A program made the translations under genes and the position numbers. Positions 41,385 to 50,698 of a stretch of DNA of 64,000 nucleotides are shown piece by piece. The notes below the pieces were generated by a model. It saw only the letters and a program-made list of their open reading frames with translations, was not told where the DNA came from and did no database searches. This DNA is from an uncultured Anaerolineaceae bacterium (GTDB taxonomy: Bacteria; Chloroflexota; Anaerolineae; Anaerolineales; Anaerolineaceae), in the NCBI GenBank assembly GCA_927443345.1, contig CAKMKJ010000051.1, forward strand, positions 1 to 64,000. Direction: 5' to 3'. How positions within the stretch are numbered: the first letter of the stretch is position 1; each line of letters begins with the position of its first letter.

Positions 41385-41414
41385 TTGGCTAAACGCTCTT
41401 TTTTGTGTTAAAAT
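41385..41414 (+). promoter_or_regulatory. tRNA-Gln promoter
   Basis: TTGGCT (41385-41390) and TAAAAT (41409-41414) are 18 bp apart; a start near 41421 leaves a short 5' leader before the tRNA. Confidence 0.6.
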
Positions 41415-41440
41415 CTACTTCGCGATAAAGGAGTATCCCT

Positions 41441-41511
41441 TGGGGCATGGTGCAATGGTAGCACGCCAGACTTTGGATCTGTCTATCTTGGTTCGAATCC
41501 AGGTGCCCCAG
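41441..41511 (+). tRNA. tRNA-Gln (anticodon TTG)
   Basis: Acceptor stem TGGGGCA (41441-41447) with TGCCCCA (41504-41510), discriminator G41511. D arm GTGC...GCAC; anticodon arm CCAGA-CTTTGGA-TCTG with anticodon TTG (one unpaired C-T at the base of the stem). T arm CTTGG-TTCGAAT-CCAGG. The 3' CCA is not encoded. It would read CAA and CAG. A terminator follows at 41578-41618. Confidence 0.93.
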
Positions 41512-41577
41512 CCTGAAAATGACTATCATCTTGGAAGAACGAGAGAGGTCGCTGCTTAATTGTTACGACCCGGAAGG

Positions 41578-41618
41578 CGAGCCAGCAAAGTTCCATTCAT
41601 GCTGTTGCTCGTTTTTTT
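41578..41618 (+). terminator. Rho-independent terminator downstream of tRNA-Gln
   Basis: CGAGC-CAGCA (41578-41587) pairs with TGCTG-TT-GCTCG (41600-41611), a stem with a small bulge, followed by seven T (41612-41618). It lies before glmU, whose own ribosome binding site follows. Confidence 0.8.
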
Positions 41619-41649
41619 ATCTGTCAGCAGCCCTCATTAGGAGCGAAAA

Positions 41650-42990
41650 ATGAAAATCAACACCATTATCCTGGCAGCAGGACAGGGTACTCGCATGATA
41701 TCGGAGCTGCCAAAGGTGCTTCATCCTGTCAACAATAAACCTTTGATTCTATATTCCATACAGGCAGCCAAAGCCGCTGGTTCGGATCAACCCCTTATCA
41801 TCATCGGCAACGGTGCTGACGCTGTGAAGAAGACAATCGGAGACGGTGCGCGTTTTGTGCTGCAAGCAGAGCGTCTGGGCACCGCCCATGCAGTCATGGT
41901 GGCTGAGTCTGAACTAAAAGGCAAGGGTGACCTGGTTTTGGTCATTGCCGGGGATATGCCGCTTTTAACTGCTGATACTTTGAAGCAGTTGGTTCAAAAA
42001 CAAAGCATAAACCAGGGACCGTTGACCATGCTGACCGTACACTCTGATAATCCACGCGGGTTCGGACGCATTCTACGCGGCATGGATGGCGAGATCAGGG
42101 CGATTGTAGAAGAAGCCCAGGCCAGTGAGGATGAACTCAAGATTGATGAACTAAATGTTGGCGCTTATTGCTTCAACTCAGATTGGTTATGGAAAGCACT
42201 TAAGAAAGTGCAGCTCTCTCCGAAGGGTGAATATTACCTCACTGATCTGGTCGGTATTGCGGTAACCGAAGGAAGCCGGGTAGGTTCCATCCAGTTGGAT
42301 GATGAAGAAGAAGCGCTTGGCGTGAATAACCGCATCCATTTGGCTGATGCTGAACGCATCATCCGCAGGCGGGTGAATGAAGTGCATATGCTGGCCGGTG
42401 TCTCGATGGTTGATCCCAATCTGGTATATATAGAAGAGGGCGTTACTATCGGCAAAGACACCATCCTTCATCCGGGCACACGTTTGAGTGGCGGTACCAG
42501 CATCGGCGAATGCTGCGAAATTGGCCCGAACACCATCATTGACGGTTCCACGGTGGGCGGTCACTGCCACTTATTAGCATCCGTCATTGAGGGTGCAGTA
42601 CTGGGTGATCATGTCGGCATGGGTCCATACTGCCATCTACGCAGGGGGGCTCTTCTGGGCAATAATGTACACATGGGTAACTTTGGCGAGGTGAAAGATT
42701 CCAGTCTTGCGGATGGCGTGAAAATGGGACATTTCTCTTACATCGGCAACGCCACCATCGGCGAGAACGTCAATATTGGAGCTGGCACCATTACCTGTAA
42801 TTTTGATGGAGAACATAAGCATCCCACAGTGATTGGGGATGATGCCTTCATCGGCAGCGATACCATGTTGGTGGCACCGCTAAAGATCGGCAAAGGTGCT
42901 AAAACTGGTGCTGGATCGGTTGTAACGCATGATGTACCAGACGGTGAAACAGTGGTGGGTGTGCCTGCCAGAAAATTAAAGGATAAATAA
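41650..42990 (+). CDS. glmU: Bifunctional UDP-GlcNAc pyrophosphorylase/glucosamine-1-P acetyltransferase
   Basis: A 446-residue enzyme making UDP-GlcNAc for peptidoglycan. The N-terminal uridyltransferase domain (1-225) has LAAGQGTRMISELPKVLHP and the GDMPLL metal site. The left-handed beta-helix acetyltransferase domain (about 250-446) has hexapeptide repeats, GAGTITCNFDG with the catalytic His region, and GAGSVVTHDVP. GGAG precedes the ATG. One base separates its stop from the next gene, so glmU heads a run glmU-corC-cdd-recO. Confidence 0.96.
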   Translation: MKINTIILAAGQGTRMISELPKVLHPVNNKPLILYSIQAAKAAGSDQPLIIIGNGADAVKKTIGDGARFVLQAERLGTAHAVMVAESELKGKGDLVLVIAGDMPLLTADTLKQLVQKQSINQGPLTMLTVHSDNPRGFGRILRGMDGEIRAIVEEAQASEDELKIDELNVGAYCFNSDWLWKALKKVQLSPKGEYYLTDLVGIAVTEGSRVGSIQLDDEEEALGVNNRIHLADAERIIRRRVNEVHMLAGVSMVDPNLVYIEEGVTIGKDTILHPGTRLSGGTSIGECCEIGPNTIIDGSTVGGHCHLLASVIEGAVLGDHVGMGPYCHLRRGALLGNNVHMGNFGEVKDSSLADGVKMGHFSYIGNATIGENVNIGAGTITCNFDGEHKHPTVIGDDAFIGSDTMLVAPLKIGKGAKTGAGSVVTHDVPDGETVVGVPARKLKDK

Positions 42991-42991
42991 C

Positions 42992-44245
42992 ATGCTTCTT
43001 GCCTGGATATTGGCTGGTCTTTTCTTAATCTTCGATATATTTTTTTCATTTTTAAGGGCTGCGATGGTTAATGTGAGGGTTCCCCAATTGCTCGAACTTG
43101 GCAGCGACGACCCTCAGCAGCTTGAAGAAACTATCACCTTTTTAGAAAAACCCCATTTGCGGGCAACCTTGCGTTTTTTGGTGGCGCTAACCCATATTCT
43201 GTTGGCAGCGTGTGTTTGGGCTATTTGTTCCTTTAAGCTGCCAAACCTGTCTTTTGGTGCCATAATCGGCATTCTCGTGGCTCTGTTGCTCTTCATTTTG
43301 ACGCTAGAATTTACGATTGAACGAGTACCGTTAAAAAACCCCGAATCCTGGGCTTTGCGCCTTACTGCTGTTGGTAGATTCCTTAACGTTGTCTTTAGTC
43401 CTATTTCAAAAACATTGGTGTGGTTGCAGGGTACCGATACCCTGACCCAGCGCTCACTTGGATCTGTGACAGAAGATGAGTTGAAAACCTGGGTCGAAAT
43501 GGGCGAACCTGAAGGGGATTTGGAACCTGACGAACGCAAGATGATCTATTCAATCTTCCAATTTGGCGAAACGCTTTGTCGCGAGATCATGGTTCCGCGT
43601 ATGGAAGTGTTGGCATTGGAAGTTAAAACACCTCTGAACCAGGCCATTAATGCCTTTATTAGTTCTGGCTATTCTCGCGTACCAGTATATGACGATGAGA
43701 TTGACAATGTAGTGGGCATGCTCTATGCCAAAGACTTGCTCAAAATTCATGGCAACACCAATGATAAAAGTGCCATCAAAAAATTCTTGCGCAAGGTTTA
43801 TTTTGTGCCTGAATCTAAAAAAGTGGATGAACTGCTGGCTGAAATGCAGGCAAACGGCATTCACATTGCAGTGGTGGTGGATGAGTATGGGGGAATGGCG
43901 GGTTTGGTTTCTTTGGAAGATATTGTTGAAGAGATTGTTGGCGAAATTCGCGACGAGTTTGATCAAAGTGAAGAGCTGTTGGTTCAAAAAATCTCCGAAA
44001 TTGAAATCCTCTTTAAAGGGCGGGTTTCTTTGGACGATTTCAATGACGCACTGGAGACACATCTTGATCCTGACATGACCGATACCCTGGGCGGCTATTT
44101 CTATAGTGAGTTGGGACGTGTTCCTGCCGAAGGTGACCGCCTGGATATGGAAGGTTGGACTCTGACCGTGGAGGAAGTGCGTGGAAGACGGGTTGGGCGA
44201 ATTCGCGCACAAAGGCTGCAAATCAACGAAATGGAGAGTATTTAG
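42992..44245 (+). CDS. CNNM/CorC-HlyC family membrane protein with CBS pair
   Basis: A 417-residue protein. The N-terminal DUF21-type membrane part has about three hydrophobic helices (2-25, 53-75, 80-105). It is followed by a CBS pair (about 190-315, with REIMVPRMEVLALE and VPVYDDEIDNVVGMLYAKDLL; IAVVVDEYGGMAGLVSLEDI) and a CorC_HlyC domain (about 325-408). Relatives transport or sense Mg2+ and Co2+; the label hemolysin is historical. Its stop abuts the ATG of cdd. Confidence 0.88.
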   Translation: MLLAWILAGLFLIFDIFFSFLRAAMVNVRVPQLLELGSDDPQQLEETITFLEKPHLRATLRFLVALTHILLAACVWAICSFKLPNLSFGAIIGILVALLLFILTLEFTIERVPLKNPESWALRLTAVGRFLNVVFSPISKTLVWLQGTDTLTQRSLGSVTEDELKTWVEMGEPEGDLEPDERKMIYSIFQFGETLCREIMVPRMEVLALEVKTPLNQAINAFISSGYSRVPVYDDEIDNVVGMLYAKDLLKIHGNTNDKSAIKKFLRKVYFVPESKKVDELLAEMQANGIHIAVVVDEYGGMAGLVSLEDIVEEIVGEIRDEFDQSEELLVQKISEIEILFKGRVSLDDFNDALETHLDPDMTDTLGGYFYSELGRVPAEGDRLDMEGWTLTVEEVRGRRVGRIRAQRLQINEMESI

Positions 44246-44650
44246 ATGCAGTTATCCCCTGAACTTCAAAAACAACTGATTGAAACAGCCATACAGGTTC
44301 GTGAATGGTCTTATGCGCCTTACTCAAAGTATCGGGTGGGAGCAGCCTTATTGACCACCTCTGGCAAGGTCTATGACGGGGTAAACATTGAGAATGCTGT
44401 TTATCCACTGGGGCTATGCGCTGAGAGAGTGACGATTTTTAAAGCCGTATCTGAAGGTGAACGCGATTTTGTGGCTATGGCAATTGCCACTGAGAACGCA
44501 GGAATGCCCTGCGGCTCGTGTCGTCAGGTCATGGCAGAATTTGGGCTGTCGATGCGTGTGATCGTCGTTGACACGTCTGGAATAATCCATTTTGAATCCA
44601 CTGTTGATGGATTACTACCGGGAGCCTTTACCCCCAAAGACCTGATCTGA
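44246..44650 (+). CDS. cdd: Cytidine deaminase
   Basis: A 134-residue homotetramer-type enzyme that converts cytidine or deoxycytidine to uridine. The zinc site is intact: CAERVTIFKA (Cys ligand and the catalytic Glu) and PCGSCRQ (two Cys ligands). VGAALLTTSGKVYDGVNIENA is the substrate loop. Starts directly after the upstream stop, so translational coupling is likely. RecO follows after 7 bp. Confidence 0.95.
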   Translation: MQLSPELQKQLIETAIQVREWSYAPYSKYRVGAALLTTSGKVYDGVNIENAVYPLGLCAERVTIFKAVSEGERDFVAMAIATENAGMPCGSCRQVMAEFGLSMRVIVVDTSGIIHFESTVDGLLPGAFTPKDLI

Positions 44651-44657
44651 GGCAGAA

Positions 44658-45416
44658 GTGCCCAAAACAGAAAGAACCCTGCGGGTCGAAGCCATCGTGC
44701 TCCACCATACCAATTGGGGAGAAGCAGACCGGCTGCTGACAGTTTTTACAAAGTCGCATGGTAAGCTGCGTGCGATTGCCAAGAGTGTGCGCAAGATGCA
44801 ATCCCGCAAGGCAGGGCACCTCGAACCTTTTTCGCATTCCACTCTGATGCTGGCCAAAGCGCACGATTTGTGGATCGTCACGGATGCTGAGACGATCGAT
44901 GCTTTTTCGCCGCTGCGTGAAGACCTTCAGTTGATGACCCGAGCTGCTTATGTGATTGAGCTGCTGGATCGCTTCACCTTTGAAGAAGGTCAGAACTGGC
45001 AGTTATATCAATTGGTAGTCGATAGCTTAAAGCGGTTGTCAGAAAGCCAAGATTCCTTTGTGCCATTACGTTTCTACGAAATGCGCCTGCTCGACTTGCA
45101 AGGGTTTCGGCCCATGTTGTTCGAATGTGCAAAATGCCGCAAAGAAATTCAAGCTGAAGATCAATTTTTCTCCGCCGAGCTGGGCGGTGTGTTATGCCCG
45201 AGCTGCGGCGCACGCAGTGACGATTCCCGCCTGATCTCAATGGATGCCCTGCGCTTCATGCGCCATTTTCAGCGCAGTGACTACAAAACTTCACTCAAAG
45301 CCGACCCGACACCGAAGACCAGGTTAGAGGTCGAAGCACTGATGAACCATTATTTGACCTATCATCTTGAAAGAAAACTCAACACCCCCGAATTCTTCAA
45401 ACAAATTCAAAACTGA
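44658..45416 (+). CDS. recO: DNA repair protein RecO
   Basis: A 252-residue recombination mediator that helps load RecA onto SSB-coated DNA together with RecR. The N-terminal OB fold has TLRVEAIVLHHTNWGEADRLLTVFTKSHGKL; the helical body follows. A four-Cys zinc site (CAKCRKEI and CPSCGARS) lies at about 158-183. A GTG start at 44658 with GAGG upstream is used. The gene ends the glmU-recO run. Confidence 0.93.
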   Translation: MPKTERTLRVEAIVLHHTNWGEADRLLTVFTKSHGKLRAIAKSVRKMQSRKAGHLEPFSHSTLMLAKAHDLWIVTDAETIDAFSPLREDLQLMTRAAYVIELLDRFTFEEGQNWQLYQLVVDSLKRLSESQDSFVPLRFYEMRLLDLQGFRPMLFECAKCRKEIQAEDQFFSAELGGVLCPSCGARSDDSRLISMDALRFMRHFQRSDYKTSLKADPTPKTRLEVEALMNHYLTYHLERKLNTPEFFKQIQN

Positions 45417-45463
45417 AAATTTCAAAACCCATTTCAATACGCTCAAATCAATTCCCGTCAGGG

Positions 45464-45469
45464 TATAAT
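45464..45469 (+). promoter_or_regulatory. glyQS -10 box
   Basis: TATAAT with no recognisable -35; the leader is about 33 nt and carries GGGAGG before the ATG. No T-box structure is seen. Confidence 0.5.
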
Positions 45470-45508
45470 TGGAACACTTAAAAATTCGCCGCAAGCGCGG
45501 GAGGTTGT

Positions 45509-48505
45509 ATGAAAGAACCCCTTGATTTTCAATCCGTGATCATGACCCTACAAAAATTCTGGGCTGACCAGGGCTGTTTGATTTGGCAGCCTTATTACAA
45601 CCAGATTGGTGCCGGCACGATGAACCCTGGTACCTTTTTGCGTGTATTAGGCCCCGAACCCTGGAATGTGGCATATGTAGAGCCCTCCATTCGGCCTGAT
45701 GACGGACGTTACGGCGAAAACCCCAATCGTTTTCAGCAGCATTATCAATTTCAGGTCATCCTTAAACCTGATCCCGGTAACCCGCAGGAACTGTATTTGA
45801 AATCACTTGAAGCGCTGGGCATCAACCCGCGCGAACACGACATCCGCTTTGTCGAAGATAACTGGCAGCAGCCCGCGCTGGGTGCCTGGGGTCTCGGCTG
45901 GGAAGTCTGGATGGACGGCCAGGAAATCACCCAATTCACTTACTTCCAACAAGCCGGTGGTATCACTCTAGATCCGGTGGCAGTTGAGATCACCTACGGC
46001 CTTGAGCGCATCGCCATGCCACTGCAGAGCATTTCTCATGCGCGCAACATGCATTGGAACAAGGATCACACCTACGGCGAGATTAACTTCCAGGGCGAGG
46101 TGGAGCACAGCAAGTATTATTTTGAAATTGCAGACGTTGACCGCATGCGTCAACTTTATGCACTTTATGAAGCAGAAGCCGAAGAAGCCTTGAAGAACGG
46201 GTTGGTGCTTCCGGCTCACGATTATATTCTCAAGTGTTCACATACTTTCAATATTCTTGACACCCGAGGCGCAGTAGGCGTCACCGAACGCCAGGCATTG
46301 TTTGGACGCATGCGCGAAATGGCCCACCGCAACTCTGAGGCTTATGTCGAGCAGCGCCGCAAGCTTGAATTCCCCTGGTTGAATGAAAGCTTGATTGATG
46401 AAACCAAAGTAGTCACAAAAACTGCAAAAGCCACACTGCCGGTTGGCCCTGCACCCTTCCTGGTCGAAATCGGCACTGAAGAACTACCCGCTGCCGACCT
46501 GCAATCCGCCCTGGAGCAGCTTACCGAGCGCGTCCCCGCCTTATTGGATGAACTGCGTTTGACTCATGGCGAAGTCAAGATTCTTGGCACTCCCCGCCGT
46601 TTGATAATCTATGTTGAGGGTCTCGCCGATCAACAGGCTGAACGGACTACCGTAGTGAAAGGTCCCCCCGAAAGCCGCGCCTTCGATACCACCGGTCAAC
46701 CCACCCGCGCCCTTGAAGGTTTTGCAGTGGGCAAGGGTGTCAGCGTCAAAGACCTTGAAGCTCGCGAGATTGACGGCGGCCGCTACATGGTGGCGTTGGT
46801 TAAAGAATCTACCCGCCCGGCTTACGATGTGCTGCTTGAAGCACTGCCAGCTCTGGTGGCCGGAATAAAATTTGACAAAGTTATGCGCTGGAACTTTACC
46901 AATGTAGCCTTTTCACGTCCCATTCGCTGGCTGCTGGCCATGCTGGGCACCGCCTCCATCCCCTTTGAATATGCCGGTCTCACCGCCGCTGCTGTCACGC
47001 ACGGCTTACGCTTCATTGAGCCGCAGGAACTGCCGGTCAAGGACGCCAAGGATTATTTTACCCAACTGAAAGCACAGGGCATCATGGTGGATCCTGTCGA
47101 GCGCAAAGAAACCATCCGCGCTCAAGTCTACAAGATCATGGCCGGGGTGAATGCCCTAGAAAAAGTGGATGAAGACCTTCTGGACGAAGTAAACACCCTG
47201 GTCGAAGCCCCCACCGCTTTATTGGGTACTTTTGATTCTGCACACCTTTCAGTGCCTACTGAGGCGTTGATCTCGGTAATGAAGAAGCATCAGCGTTACT
47301 TCCCGGTGCTCAGCAAAGAAGGCAAATTGATGCCGCATTTCATTGCGGTGCGTAACGGCGACAAGCAGGGTCTGGATGTGGTTACCGACGGTAATGAACA
47401 GGTCATTCGCGCCCGCTTTGCAGACGCCAACTTCTTCATCAATGAAGACCTCAAACACAAACTCTCAGACATGCTCGATAAATTGGGTACACTTACCTTC
47501 CAGCAAAAACTGGGATCCATGCTTGACAAATCGGTGCGCATCCGCAAAATGGTTGAAGCACTCGGTCCGCAGTTGGGTTTGTCCCCGGACGAACAGCAAT
47601 CCGCCCTGCGCGCTGCGGAACTGTGCAAGGCCGATCTCGTGACCCATATGGTGGTTGAAAACACCTCCCTGCAGGGGGTGATGGGGCGCTATTATGCCAA
47701 GGCTTCAGGCGAGAATGAAGAAGTGGCACAAGCGCTCTTTGAACATTACTTGCCGCGTTTCATGGGCGACGCAGTGCCTTCCAGCAAGATTGGCCTGGTC
47801 ATCGGTCTGGCCGACCGCCTGGATTCATTAGCCGGGCTCTTCGCTGCCGGTTTGGCGCCTACGGGCACCAAAGACCCCTTCGCACAGCGCCGCACAGCCC
47901 TTGGATTGGTGCAGTGCCTTTCATCATTTGACCTTAATTTTGATCTCAAATCAGGTCTTGAATTAGCCTCTCAAAACATGCCCATCGCTCTGACCGTTGA
48001 AAGTTTGCAGGCCAGCCTTGATTTCATCGTTGGGCGTCTCAAGAACAGCCTCACCGACCAGGGGTTCCGTTATGATGTGGTTGAAGCTGTACTAGCCGAA
48101 CAGCAAACGAACCCCGCAGGCGTCATCCGCGCGGTGCGTGAATTGAACGCCTGGGTGAACCATGCAGATTGGGCGACCATCCTGCCCGCTTACGCACGCT
48201 GCGTGCGCATCACCCGTGATCAGAAAACGGTCTTTACGGTGGACCCTGCCAACTTTGAAGAAAAATCAGAAGAAGCACTTTACAAAGAAATCGAAAAGGT
48301 TGAAAAACTCATCCGTAAAGCTGGCTCGGTGGATGACTTGATTAAAGCTTTCCAGCCCATCATCCCGGTAGTCAACCAGTTCTTTGACGCGGTGTTGGTG
48401 ATGGCAGAGAATGAAAAAGTGCGCGCCAACCGCCTGGGGATGCTGCAACGCATCGCTGCTCTGGCCAAAGGAACCGCTGATTTCTCTTGCCTCGAAGGTT
48501 TTTAA
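45509..48505 (+). CDS. glyQS: Glycyl-tRNA synthetase, fused alpha and beta chains
   Basis: A 998-residue enzyme charging tRNA-Gly. Residues 1-300 are the alpha (GlyQ) catalytic part, starting with [17 protein letters not shown] and containing [16 protein letters not shown] and [10 protein letters not shown]. From about 310 ([20 protein letters not shown]) the chain is the beta (GlyS) subunit, with the HD-like domain and a C-terminal anticodon-binding region. Most bacteria have two separate genes; single-chain forms occur in chlamydiae and some other lineages. GGGAGG precedes the ATG. Confidence 0.96.
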   Translation: MKEPLDFQSVIMTLQKFWADQGCLIWQPYYNQIGAGTMNPGTFLRVLGPEPWNVAYVEPSIRPDDGRYGENPNRFQQHYQFQVILKPDPGNPQELYLKSLEALGINPREHDIRFVEDNWQQPALGAWGLGWEVWMDGQEITQFTYFQQAGGITLDPVAVEITYGLERIAMPLQSISHARNMHWNKDHTYGEINFQGEVEHSKYYFEIADVDRMRQLYALYEAEAEEALKNGLVLPAHDYILKCSHTFNILDTRGAVGVTERQALFGRMREMAHRNSEAYVEQRRKLEFPWLNESLIDETKVVTKTAKATLPVGPAPFLVEIGTEELPAADLQSALEQLTERVPALLDELRLTHGEVKILGTPRRLIIYVEGLADQQAERTTVVKGPPESRAFDTTGQPTRALEGFAVGKGVSVKDLEAREIDGGRYMVALVKESTRPAYDVLLEALPALVAGIKFDKVMRWNFTNVAFSRPIRWLLAMLGTASIPFEYAGLTAAAVTHGLRFIEPQELPVKDAKDYFTQLKAQGIMVDPVERKETIRAQVYKIMAGVNALEKVDEDLLDEVNTLVEAPTALLGTFDSAHLSVPTEALISVMKKHQRYFPVLSKEGKLMPHFIAVRNGDKQGLDVVTDGNEQVIRARFADANFFINEDLKHKLSDMLDKLGTLTFQQKLGSMLDKSVRIRKMVEALGPQLGLSPDEQQSALRAAELCKADLVTHMVVENTSLQGVMGRYYAKASGENEEVAQALFEHYLPRFMGDAVPSSKIGLVIGLADRLDSLAGLFAAGLAPTGTKDPFAQRRTALGLVQCLSSFDLNFDLKSGLELASQNMPIALTVESLQASLDFIVGRLKNSLTDQGFRYDVVEAVLAEQQTNPAGVIRAVRELNAWVNHADWATILPAYARCVRITRDQKTVFTVDPANFEEKSEEALYKEIEKVEKLIRKAGSVDDLIKAFQPIIPVVNQFFDAVLVMAENEKVRANRLGMLQRIAALAKGTADFSCLEGF

Positions 48506-48533
48506 ATGTTTTTTCGACTAAAAAGAGAGCGAC

Positions 48534-48562
48534 TTGCCTATCTCGTTGATGTAAGATAAAGT
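48534..48562 (+). promoter_or_regulatory. Promoter of the restriction-modification genes (leaderless architecture)
   Basis: TTGCCT (48534-48539) and TAAAGT (48557-48562) are 17 bp apart. The -10 ends 7 nt before the ATG at 48570. Confidence 0.65.
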
Positions 48563-48569
48563 TATTAAA

Positions 48570-49892
48570 ATGACAACTCCTTCAGTATCGTATCCTCGAA
48601 TAATTATTGGTAAGGAATTACCTAATACAAAGAGAAATATTCTCAACATTAGTGATCAACCTGTACATGATTGGTATCGCTTTGTTTTGTCTTACCCTCC
48701 ACAATTAGTCAGGAAGTATTTATCAGATTTTAATATTGATTCATCAAAAAAAGTTCTAGACCCTTTTTGCGGAACTGGTACAACAAATGTTGAATGCAAG
48801 TTACTTAATATTGAAAATATTGGAATCGAAGCAAATCCTTTTCCGTACTTTGCAAGTAAAGTAAAAACGAATTGGAATATAAACCCAAAGCGATTAATTA
48901 GTAACTCACAATATATTGCTAATGTTGCTATTTCTGAGATAAAAAAAACAGGGTATCTGGATGGCCAATATACTGAACTAACCGGTGATGAACTTTTTAC
49001 ACTTTCCGAGGCAAGTGAAAAATTATTAATAACTAACTCAATAAGCCCCTTGCCAAAACACAAATCGATAATTTTGTTAAATTGTATTAGAAGATTAGCC
49101 GATAGAGAGTTGGTACACCATCAAGAACTTGCTTTTGCAAAAGCGTTAGTTTTCCAAACGAGTAACCTTGTGTTTGGTCCAGAAGTCGGCGTAGGAAGAA
49201 TTAAACAAGATGTCCCTATAGTATTCAATTGGTTAAATGAGATTATTAAGATCGCATACGATATTCAATCTATCAATGACAACAGTACTCAAACAGATAT
49301 ATACCAAATTGACTCACGAGAATTGTCTTTGTATTTAGAACCAAAATCAATTGATGCTGTAATTACGTCACCCCCTTACCCAAATGAAAAAGATTACACG
49401 AGAACAACACGACTTGAATCAGTTTTTCTTAATTTTATAAATAATAAAGATGATCTAAGAGCAATAAAAGGTGGATTGGTAAGATCTAATACTAGAGGGA
49501 TTTATAAAGCTGATGATGATTATCGTGAGATAGAAGATGTTTCAGAGATAATGGAACTTGCGGAAAAGATTGAAAACAGGCGCATTGAGCTAGAGAAGAC
49601 TTCGGGATTTGAAAGGATGTATCATAAAGTAACTTTGAACTATTTTGGTGGAATGGCTTTGCATTTAAAAAATCTCAGAAGTTCGTTAAAACCAGGTGCA
49701 ACATTAGCTTATGTTGTTGGTGACCAAGCGTCTTATTTTCGGATCATGATTAAGACAGGTGAGTTATTAAGCCTGGTCGCAAAAAAATATGATTATGAAA
49801 TTGAAGGTCTGGACTTGTTTCGAACTCGATTAGCTACTTCAACTCGTTCACAATTGAGAGAAGAAGTATTGTTATTAAAATGGCCAGGATAG
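48570..49892 (+). CDS. Site-specific DNA methyltransferase (amino-MTase, N4C/N6A type)
   Basis: A 440-residue methylase. The AdoMet motif I, VLDPFCGTGTTNVE, is near residue 63 and the catalytic motif IV, ITSPPYPNEKDYTR, near 266. They are separated by about 200 residues that should hold the target-recognition part. This order (I, TRD, IV) is that of alpha-class amino-methyltransferases, and TSPPY occurs in both m4C and m6A enzymes. It is visibly more AT-rich than glyQS and dnaG on either side, so probably acquired. It overlaps or abuts the next ORF, a candidate cognate nuclease. Confidence 0.88.
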   Translation: MTTPSVSYPRIIIGKELPNTKRNILNISDQPVHDWYRFVLSYPPQLVRKYLSDFNIDSSKKVLDPFCGTGTTNVECKLLNIENIGIEANPFPYFASKVKTNWNINPKRLISNSQYIANVAISEIKKTGYLDGQYTELTGDELFTLSEASEKLLITNSISPLPKHKSIILLNCIRRLADRELVHHQELAFAKALVFQTSNLVFGPEVGVGRIKQDVPIVFNWLNEIIKIAYDIQSINDNSTQTDIYQIDSRELSLYLEPKSIDAVITSPPYPNEKDYTRTTRLESVFLNFINNKDDLRAIKGGLVRSNTRGIYKADDDYREIEDVSEIMELAEKIENRRIELEKTSGFERMYHKVTLNYFGGMALHLKNLRSSLKPGATLAYVVGDQASYFRIMIKTGELLSLVAKKYDYEIEGLDLFRTRLATSTRSQLREEVLLLKWPG

Positions 49893-49894
49893 AT

Positions 49895-50698
49895 ATGGGG
49901 AAGAAAATGAGAACTTTAAATAAATACGAAAAAATTCTTGTTCAAATATTTAACAATCATTTTAAAACTGGAATGACTGAATTCGAATTTGACCGGATTG
50001 AATTTTCTGCAGTTGCACAAGAACTGAAGATCACTGAACCTAAAAATTTAGGTGACCTAATTTATTCTTTCCGGTTTAGAACTAATTTACCAGAAGAAAT
50101 AAGCAAAACTGCCCCAGAAGGGAAAATCTGGAGAATTCAACTTGCAGGTAAAGGTCATTATAAGTTTTCTATAAGCGATGAAGATAAAATTATCCCTAAT
50201 AAATTACTGGAAGAAATTAATATCCCAGATTCTACTCCGGGATTAATATCACTATATGCATATTCTGATGAACAAGCGCTTTTAGCAATTCTTCGATATA
50301 ACCGTTTATTAGATATTTTTACAGGTAAGACTTGTTATTCATTACAAAACCACCTACGTACATCCATAAAAGAAATTGGTCAAATCGAAACCGATGAAAT
50401 CTATGTTGGTATAGATTCTCAAGGAGCGCATTTTGTGTTCCCAGTTCAGGCAAAAGGAAAGTCAGATAAAGTTGGATTAGTTCAAATAGAACAAGATTAC
50501 GCACTCTGTGAAGCAAAGTTTCCAAATCTAAATTGTATTCCAATCGCCGCTCAGTTTCTTTCAAAGGATTTAATTGCCTTATTTAGTTTTACAAAAACAA
50601 ATGATGGTTTTCGAATATCATCAGAAAAACATTATCGTTTAATTCCAACTGAGGAAGTTTCAGTTGAAGATTTTTTTAAGAAGTATTTACCAAAATAA
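49895..50698 (+). CDS. Candidate restriction endonuclease partner of the methyltransferase
   Basis: A protein of about 267 residues of no named family. A PD-(D/E)xK-like core can be read in IETDEIYVGIDSQG...FPVQAKGKSDK: an Asp followed by a strand ending in QAK. The N-terminal third (KILVQIFNNHFKTGMTEFEFDR) and the C-terminal part are without recognised motifs. Starts at 49880, 49895 and 49907 are all possible; AGGA precedes 49895 and GGGGAAG precedes 49907. Close linkage to the methylase, matching AT-rich codon use and the nuclease-like core support an R-M pair. Cleavage and target are unknown. Confidence 0.6.
   Translation: MGKKMRTLNKYEKILVQIFNNHFKTGMTEFEFDRIEFSAVAQELKITEPKNLGDLIYSFRFRTNLPEEISKTAPEGKIWRIQLAGKGHYKFSISDEDKIIPNKLLEEINIPDSTPGLISLYAYSDEQALLAILRYNRLLDIFTGKTCYSLQNHLRTSIKEIGQIETDEIYVGIDSQGAHFVFPVQAKGKSDKVGLVQIEQDYALCEAKFPNLNCIPIAAQFLSKDLIALFSFTKTNDGFRISSEKHYRLIPTEEVSVEDFFKKYLPK

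Noticed and set aside
45417-45508. T-box leader for glyQS
   Set aside because: The gap is too short (92 bp) and lacks the conserved T-box sequence and terminator.
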